The notes beneath the pieces were generated by a model. It ran no database searches. It worked only from the letters and a program-made list of their open reading frames with translations, and was not told the DNA's origin. Positions 8,175 through 11,984 of a stretch of DNA of 11,984 nucleotides are shown here, piece by piece. A program made the position numbers and the translations under genes. Each line of letters opens with the position of its first letter. Within the stretch, counting starts at the first letter, position 1. The stretch is taken from the NCBI GenBank assembly GCA_016284485.1, contig JAEEOX010000164.1, positions 1-11,984 of the forward strand. The letters are read 5' to 3'. Source of the DNA: Bacillota bacterium. GTDB taxonomy: Bacteria; Bacillota; Clostridia; Peptostreptococcales; Anaerovoracaceae.

Positions 8175-8819
8175 TCAATTCTCCTTTATAGTTTTATGTT
8201 TGAACCAGTTACAGTATTCATTGACGGGACAGATGTCGCATTTGGGCCTCTGGGCACTACAGATGCGTCTCCCGTGAAATATCAGAAGATGATGGGCTTC
8301 CGTCCATCTTTCGTGGGGAAGGACCTTCATAAGGGATTCCTCGGTCCTGAGGACGTCCTTCTCATTCACCAGCCCCAGCCTGTTGGAGACCCTGAAAACA
8401 TGGGTGTCCACAGCGATCCGCTGCTCTCCGAAGCCCTCAGCAAGGACCACGTTGGCGGTCTTTCGGCCAACGCCGGGGAGACTCATGAGCTCTTCCCCGG
8501 TACCGGGAACTTCACCGTTAAATTCTAATGCAAGTTTCCCGGAAAGTGCAATTATATTTTTTGCCTTGGTCCGGTACATGCCTATGGTACGGATTATCTC
8601 CTGAACATCTCTTTCGTCGGCGGCAGCCAGGCTCTCGGGGTCGGGGTACTTTCCGAACAGTACCGGAGTCACCTTGTTCACAGACTTGTCCGTCGTCTGC
8701 GCGGAAAGCACTACCGAGATCAGCAGCTGGAACCTGTCACCGAAGTCCAGGGCACACCCTGCATCGGGATAGGTCTCCTTCAATATGTCGAGCAAAGTTG
8801 TAACGTCTTTTTTCTTCAT
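8175..8819 (-). CDS. nth: Endonuclease III (DNA glycosylase/AP lyase)
   Basis: Bifunctional base-excision repair enzyme removing oxidised pyrimidines and nicking at the abasic site. With the ATG at 8819 it has 214 residues, and the key residues fall at the same numbers as in E. coli Nth: catalytic Lys120 in the helix-hairpin-helix LPGVGRKTANVV, Asp138 in VDTHVFRV, and the 4Fe-4S ligands Cys187, Cys194, Cys197 and Cys203 (C-x6-C-x2-C-x5-C). This register supports the ATG over an in-frame TTG at 8831, which would add four residues. Neither start has a recognisable Shine-Dalgarno, so initiation may be weak or leaderless-like. It is the first gene of the long minus-strand operon and lies divergent from the GntR regulator. 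Confidence 0.95.
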   Translation of the reverse strand: MKKKDVTTLLDILKETYPDAGCALDFGDRFQLLISVVLSAQTTDKSVNKVTPVLFGKYPDPESLAAADERDVQEIIRTIGMYRTKAKNIIALSGKLALEFNGEVPGTGEELMSLPGVGRKTANVVLAEGFGEQRIAVDTHVFRVSNRLGLVNEKDVLRTEESLMKVLPHERWTEAHHLLIFHGRRICSAQRPKCDICPVNEYCNWFKHKTIKEN

Positions 8820-8847
8820 TGATTTTATCAACAGCCAATGCTAAAAT
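8819..8847 (+). promoter_or_regulatory. Promoter of the GntR regulator gene
   Basis: TTGATT (8819-8824), 17 bases, then TAAAAT (8842-8847) gives a plausible sigma-A promoter on the plus strand, with transcription expected to start near 8854. The ribosome site AAGGAG (8867-8872) stands 6 bases before the ATG at 8879. The -35 overlaps the first base of the divergent nth start codon. No equally good minus-strand promoter for nth is evident in the 59-bp gap. The best candidate is TATACA (8853-8848), with a poorly spaced TTGTCT (8878-8873) 19 bases upstream. Confidence 0.6.
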
Positions 8848-8859
8848 TGTATACGATTT
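8844..8859. promoter_or_regulatory. Probable GntR-family operator (palindrome)
   Basis: AAATTGTATACGATTT is a 16-bp inverted repeat with one mismatched pair, centred on GTATAC. It fits the N(y)GT(N)xAC(N)y pattern recognised by FadR/GntR-type regulators, and its TTGTATAC core resembles the Bacillus GntR operator as I remember it. It overlaps the -10 and the predicted start of the regulator's own promoter, and also the only -10-like sequence for divergent nth. This suggests autorepression and possible control of the nth operon. Binding is inferred. Confidence 0.6.
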
Positions 8860-8878
8860 CAGTTACAAGGAGAGACAA

Positions 8879-9547
8879 ATGGCTGACCTTGATTTTTTAA
8901 CTGAGGATGGCGCATCCTCCGTATCCCCCCAGGATCTTGCAAAACAACAGCTCATGAGAGACATCATCACAGGAGAGATCCGTCCCGGCCAGAGGCTCAT
9001 CGAGAGCAAACTCTGTGAACGTTTCGGTCTTTCCAGACCGCCTCTCAGGGAGATCATAAACCAGCTTGCCGCAGAGGGTTTCGTTGAACTGATCCCCAAC
9101 CGCGGTGCTTTTGCTGTGGCTTTCGGTCCCAGAGAGGTTGAAGACATCCTGTTCCTCAGGAATCTGCTGTATCCCCAGGCTGTCCAGTGGGCCATCGAAA
9201 GGATCACGTCGGACGAATTCGAATCTCTTATGGAAGCCTACAATTTCATAAGCTTCTACACACCTACAGGTGATATCAATAAACTCCGCAGATTCGTAGT
9301 TGAATTCGACCGCATCGTGTACAGAGCCTGCAAATCCCCGGAGATCAGGAGAGACCTTGAAAAGTATGACACGATCATAAGATGGTATTATGAAAACGTG
9401 GTCATGCCCATGAACTACCCCGACAATCTTCTCAGCGAATACAAGGCCATCTATGACGCCTTCGTATCCAGGAAACCTGATCTTGGCGCTGAAGTTGCCA
9501 GAAAGCACATGTTCTACAGCACCCTCCGCATCAGACGCAGAGTCTGA
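8879..9547 (+). CDS. FadR-type GntR family transcriptional regulator
   Basis: A 222-residue one-component regulator. An N-terminal winged helix-turn-helix covers about 15-82; the LCERFGLSRPPLREIINQLA stretch at 45-64 is the classic GntR recognition region. A C-terminal all-helical FCD ligand domain covers about 85-215. FCD proteins usually bind a metal through one Asp and three His. Here Asp144 and His210 are present, but the positions four after Asp144 and 22 before His210 are Tyr148 and Tyr188. The effector may therefore be recognised without metal. The ATG at 8879 is chosen because AAGGAG lies 6 bases upstream; an in-frame ATG at 8819 would put the promoter and operator inside the gene. 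The stop abuts the M50 gene stop on the other strand. The regulated pathway cannot be told from the sequence; autoregulation is likely. Confidence 0.9.
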   Translation: MADLDFLTEDGASSVSPQDLAKQQLMRDIITGEIRPGQRLIESKLCERFGLSRPPLREIINQLAAEGFVELIPNRGAFAVAFGPREVEDILFLRNLLYPQAVQWAIERITSDEFESLMEAYNFISFYTPTGDINKLRRFVVEFDRIVYRACKSPEIRRDLEKYDTIIRWYYENVVMPMNYPDNLLSEYKAIYDAFVSRKPDLGAEVARKHMFYSTLRIRRRV

Positions 9548-9548
9548 T
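9530..9548. repeat. Hairpin-forming inverted repeat across the convergent stop codons
   Basis: ATCAGAC, a 5-base GCAGA loop, then GTCTGAT make a perfect 7-bp stem. It covers the last codons and stop of the GntR gene and reaches the first base of the complementary stop of the M50 gene. No T-run follows on either strand, so it is not a canonical intrinsic terminator. It could act as a 3'-end structure for one or both transcripts, or it could be a chance repeat. Confidence 0.4.
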
Positions 9549-10264
9549 CAGAGCAAAATATCCATGAGCGCCGACACTATGGGCGAGATTATTCTTCCGG
9601 TAAGTCCGAAGATTATGATGGCCATGAGTATCAGCGATCCTCTTCTGTATACAGGGAGCCACCAGTCGTATTTCCTCAGGTTGAAGATCTGCGTTATTAT
9701 TCCCCAGCCGTCCAGAGGCGGACAGGGTATCAGGTTGAACACCATGAGAAGCAGATTCATGTAGACCACGTAGGCGCAGATCATGTACAGGTAGTACAGA
9801 GCGTCCGAGGGTCCATGCTGATAGGCTGAAAGGATCCCTTTTGATATAAACGAGAATATGATGGCAACTATGAGGTTGACCGTCACACCCGCAATGGAGA
9901 CGATGAATTCGTCTCTTCTTTTTTTCTTGTAAAAGACCGGGTTGATCTCCACCGGTCTGCCCCATCCGAATCCTGCGATGAGAAGGAAGAGGAAACCCAT
10001 GGGATCGATATGCCTAAGCGGATTGACTGAAAGTCTTCCCTGAGCCTTAGGCGTGGGGTCTCCCAGCCAGTACGAGGTGTAGGCGTGTCCCGCTTCGTGG
10101 AGGGCGATCCCTATGACGATGCCCGGCAGCATCAGCACCCTTGAAAGGATGGCGTCGCCTAAGTTCTCTGTGCCGTTCATCAGTCTCTCAGCGATGAGTA
10201 TGGCTATGAAGACCCAGAAAAGCGGGTCCATGCTTTTGAAAAATCTTTTGATCGAATCTATCAT
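9548..10264 (-). CDS. M50-family (site-2 protease type) membrane metalloprotease
   Basis: A 238-residue polytopic membrane protein of the M50B/YwhC-like group. HEAGH at 56-60 supplies the zinc-binding His56 and His60 and the catalytic Glu57. NLIPCPPLDGW at 177-187 carries the third zinc ligand Asp185 in the family's NxxPxPxLDG motif. Hydrophobic helices lie at about 14-26, 42-65, 88-100, 120-140, 155-178 and 205-225. M50 enzymes cut substrate helices within the membrane, often membrane-anchored regulators or remnant signal peptides; no substrate is evident here. The ATG at 10264 has AGGA about 10 bases upstream, overlapping the ATP-grasp stop 7 bp away, so it is probably the last gene of that operon. 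This small subgroup is often a solitary housekeeping gene. Confidence 0.9.
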   Translation of the reverse strand: MIDSIKRFFKSMDPLFWVFIAILIAERLMNGTENLGDAILSRVLMLPGIVIGIALHEAGHAYTSYWLGDPTPKAQGRLSVNPLRHIDPMGFLFLLIAGFGWGRPVEINPVFYKKKRRDEFIVSIAGVTVNLIVAIIFSFISKGILSAYQHGPSDALYYLYMICAYVVYMNLLLMVFNLIPCPPLDGWGIITQIFNLRKYDWWLPVYRRGSLILMAIIIFGLTGRIISPIVSALMDILL

Positions 10265-10271
10265 TTTGAGA

Positions 10272-11330
10272 TCATCCTTCGTACAGGATGCGCATTATGG
10301 AACTGTATGTTCCCGCATCCAGATCGGGTTCCTGGGCGTTATCCTGCCCGGGGTAACTGTTTCCTTCAATGAGGAGCGGACCTCTGTCTGCGCTTATTGC
10401 AACATCCCAGCCCACATAACCGACCTGAGGGACCACAAGTGAAGCCTCTTTGACAAGGGATACCACCTCGTCCCAAAGGGGTATCTGGAATCCCTTGAGC
10501 GTTACTCCGGACTCGGGAACGGTCTTATAGACTCTCCTCTGCTTGTCGTATCCGTCAGAGATGACCACGCCGGTCTTAAGGTCGTAGACAACGCCGATGC
10601 CTCCGGCGTTGAAGTTATCAACGAATATGCCGTTCTGGCCCATGCGTATTCCGCCTGCGACTATTCTGGCCTCGCCGTCCTTAAGGATGGTGATGACACG
10701 GATGGTGTTCACTGAGGTGGAGCACAGGAGATCCATTGTAGGATGCTGTCTGACAACTTCTTCCACAAGGGGTTTGGAATCCCTTACCAGATGTTCATAG
10801 AGTTCATCCACGTCCCATTCAGATATCCTGATCTTCTCTATGCCTGTGCCGCAGCTGAGCCCCAGAGGCTTTGCGATGATATATTCTTTATCCTTCAGGA
10901 ACTCCCTGAAAGCCTCGGGCCCACGGCCTTCGACTCTGGCTTCCTCAGGAAGAGCGGTCCCCTCAGTATGACCGTACATGATGCCCTCTCCCACCAGCAT
11001 CCAGTCTCTCTTCACATAGGCGTTGAACTTCTTGTTGAACATTGCCTTGCTCTCGAAGTAGTTGATGTATCTGAGGTCGTTGAAATGTTTGTAGAGCTTG
11101 TTGTTCTTGCCTACGGTCAGTATCTCGTTCCTCTGCTTCGAGTTCTTTTCATACATTCTGAAAGCCTCGTAGTCCACGTGGCCGGAACCGTACCTTACGG
11201 TGCAGTAAAAAATGTCCAGGAGCACTGCCCTCCAGGGTCTGCCGGTGATCGAGGATACGCGTTTGGCGGTCTCCGTGAATCTGGAAAGATCCAGACCCTT
11301 TAGTTTTTTGAGATAGAACGAAAGGTTCAT
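10272..11330 (-). CDS. ATP-grasp protein, sugar-transfer-associated type
   Basis: A 352-residue predicted carboxylate-amine (or similar) ligase of the ATP-grasp fold, closest in my judgement to the family called sugar-transfer-associated ATP-grasp (PF14397). Visible elements are IIAKPLGLSCGTGIEKI at 151-167 (ATP-binding Lys154 and Gly-rich loop), the hinge acids Glu190-Glu191, SVNTIRV at 206-212, AGGIRMG at 225-231, DNFNAGGIG at 238-246, and IEGNSYPG at 321-328 with metal ligands Glu322 and Asn324 (Asp309 is another candidate). About 140 N-terminal residues form the accessory region. No membrane helix or signal peptide is seen. The ATG overlaps the upstream stop by 4 bases, with GGAGG five bases before it, so it is tightly coupled to the GatD-like gene. 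Substrates are unknown; a cell-envelope ligation is an inference from the family name. Confidence 0.85.
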   Translation of the reverse strand: MNLSFYLKKLKGLDLSRFTETAKRVSSITGRPWRAVLLDIFYCTVRYGSGHVDYEAFRMYEKNSKQRNEILTVGKNNKLYKHFNDLRYINYFESKAMFNKKFNAYVKRDWMLVGEGIMYGHTEGTALPEEARVEGRGPEAFREFLKDKEYIIAKPLGLSCGTGIEKIRISEWDVDELYEHLVRDSKPLVEEVVRQHPTMDLLCSTSVNTIRVITILKDGEARIVAGGIRMGQNGIFVDNFNAGGIGVVYDLKTGVVISDGYDKQRRVYKTVPESGVTLKGFQIPLWDEVVSLVKEASLVVPQVGYVGWDVAISADRGPLLIEGNSYPGQDNAQEPDLDAGTYSSIMRILYEG

Positions 11331-11984
11331 AAATTCCTCCTGAGCTCGTTGAGCCTGTATTCGTAGGCCTCCATGGCCTCTTTTTCGAAGGGTATCTTAT
11401 CATCGAGGCCCAGAAGCCTCAGGATGTACTTAAGGAAATGGGGATTCATTATGAAACAGGGTCCCAGGGAATATGTGGCGAAGAAATTCTTCACGTGAAC
11501 GCCCTCCCTCTTGGTGTCCGGATTCATCCCGATGCCCTTCTCTATGTCGATGAAGTAATCGTTGAAATCGCCGTAGGCGAAGCTGTACTGGCTCCTGTGG
11601 CCCAGAAGTGTCATGCCGTCGAAGTCTCCGATGTACTGGGAGTTGTGACGCATTTCCTTCATGTGTCTTACAGCCTTGTAGTCGAATATGGAAAGACCCT
11701 GGATGTGGATCTTGTCATCGCTCATGACCTCGTCGCCTTCAATGGCAGTCCCGAATATCTCCAGCGCGTTGCCGGTGACAAGGAAGATCACTCCCTGTCT
11801 TATGGCCTCTATCAGCTGGCCTCTGTAGGGCATCAGCAGCCTGATGGTGTTCTCCTGCTTCTCTTCGGTCATGCAGCCCATGTAGACCATGTCCGCCTCG
11901 CCTTTTGCGAAGAGAGGTACGTCCCCGGGATGGGTCTCAACGATATTGATCTCCGGGCTGCACCTTCTGAGATATTCCATGTTG
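11327..11984 (-). CDS. GatD/CobQ-like class I glutamine amidotransferase homologue, catalytic residues apparently lost (5' partial)
   Basis: 219 codons are visible including the stop, and the frame is open to the window edge. The Met at 11980 is probably internal, since the preceding Asn-Met-Glu-Tyr-Leu-Arg aligns inside the first helix of GatD; about 20-25 N-terminal residues are missing. By memory alignment the protein follows Staphylococcus GatD, the glutaminase half of lipid II isoglutaminyl synthase: ADMVYMGCMTEEKQ matches the GGGSDREQ region, GHRSQYSFAYGD the GHVTFGYGN region, and GVHVKNFFATYSLGP the GIHYKNLLGTYLHGP region. Counting from that Met, the nucleophile site reads VTGNALEIFG, with Thr69 where GatD has Cys, and the C-terminal site reads YSLGP, with Leu172 where GatD has His. 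It is therefore unlikely to hydrolyse glutamine. It may act as a scaffold or binding partner for the overlapping ATP-grasp gene or for an enzyme outside the window. Confidence 0.75.
   Translation of the reverse strand, partial: NMEYLRRCSPEINIVETHPGDVPLFAKGEADMVYMGCMTEEKQENTIRLLMPYRGQLIEAIRQGVIFLVTGNALEIFGTAIEGDEVMSDDKIHIQGLSIFDYKAVRHMKEMRHNSQYIGDFDGMTLLGHRSQYSFAYGDFNDYFIDIEKGIGMNPDTKREGVHVKNFFATYSLGPCFIMNPHFLKYILRLLGLDDKIPFEKEAMEAYEYRLNELRRNL

Noticed and set aside
8820..8831. TTG start for nth
   Set aside because: It would add four residues; the ATG at 8819 puts the catalytic and cluster residues in exact register with E. coli Nth numbering. Neither start has a ribosome site, so this is a preference rather than proof.
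8897..9508. 203-codon minus-strand open frame opposite the GntR gene
   Set aside because: It is antisense to a well-supported regulator with matching domain motifs; the frame is a shadow.
9530..9548. Bidirectional intrinsic terminator between the convergent genes
   Set aside because: The stem is short and no T-run follows on either strand, so it is reported only as an inverted repeat.
10743..11303. 186-codon plus-strand open frame opposite the ATP-grasp gene
   Set aside because: Shadow of an ATP-grasp protein with conserved motifs; no recognisable domain.
1..11984. CRISPR arrays, tRNA/rRNA genes, insertion sequences or phage genes
   Set aside because: No repeat-spacer pattern, RNA-gene signature, transposase or phage gene was seen; genes cover nearly the whole window and the longest non-coding gap is about 80 bases (70-150).

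Overview
The window is a compact, gene-dense piece of bacterial chromosome of about 50% GC by eye. It most likely comes from a Clostridia-type member of the Bacillota. The evidence is the gene order nth-uppP-ftsK-rimO-pgsA-cinA-(...)-recA, the Gram-positive LexA/DinR box (GAAC-N4-GTTC) at recA, good AGGAGG-type ribosome sites, and an ATP-grasp/GatD-like gene pair at the right edge. I cannot name a genus. There are no RNA genes, IS elements, CRISPR arrays or long intergenic gaps.

Right edge (9548-11984, minus strand, read right to left): a 5'-truncated GatD/CobQ-like class I amidotransferase homologue, an ATP-grasp protein of the sugar-transfer-associated type, and an M50-family membrane metalloprotease. 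They are tightly packed (4-bp overlap, then a 7-bp gap). The amidotransferase homologue appears to have lost both its catalytic Cys and its catalytic His. This makes the cluster the least explained and most interesting part of the window.

Middle (8820-9547): a plus-strand FadR-type GntR regulator. Its stop codon directly abuts the stop codon of the M50 gene, so the two are convergent with no spacer. Its 59-bp upstream region is shared with divergent nth and holds a good sigma-A promoter overlapped by a 16-bp near-perfect palindrome, a probable operator. Two of the usual metal-binding histidines of its ligand domain are tyrosines.

Left part (151-8819, minus strand, read right to left): nth, uppP, ftsK/spoIIIE, rimO, pgsA, cinA, a Cof-type HAD phosphatase and thrH. 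Gaps run from -4 to +21 bp, so this is probably one operon of housekeeping functions: base-excision repair, undecaprenyl phosphate recycling, chromosome translocation, ribosome modification, phospholipid synthesis, NMN/nucleotide salvage and amino-acid phosphate metabolism. It leads into recA (start codon at 69, cut by the left edge). recA has its own strong promoter and an SOS box, but no visible terminator separates it from thrH. The often seen cinA-recA adjacency is interrupted here by two HAD-superfamily phosphatase genes.
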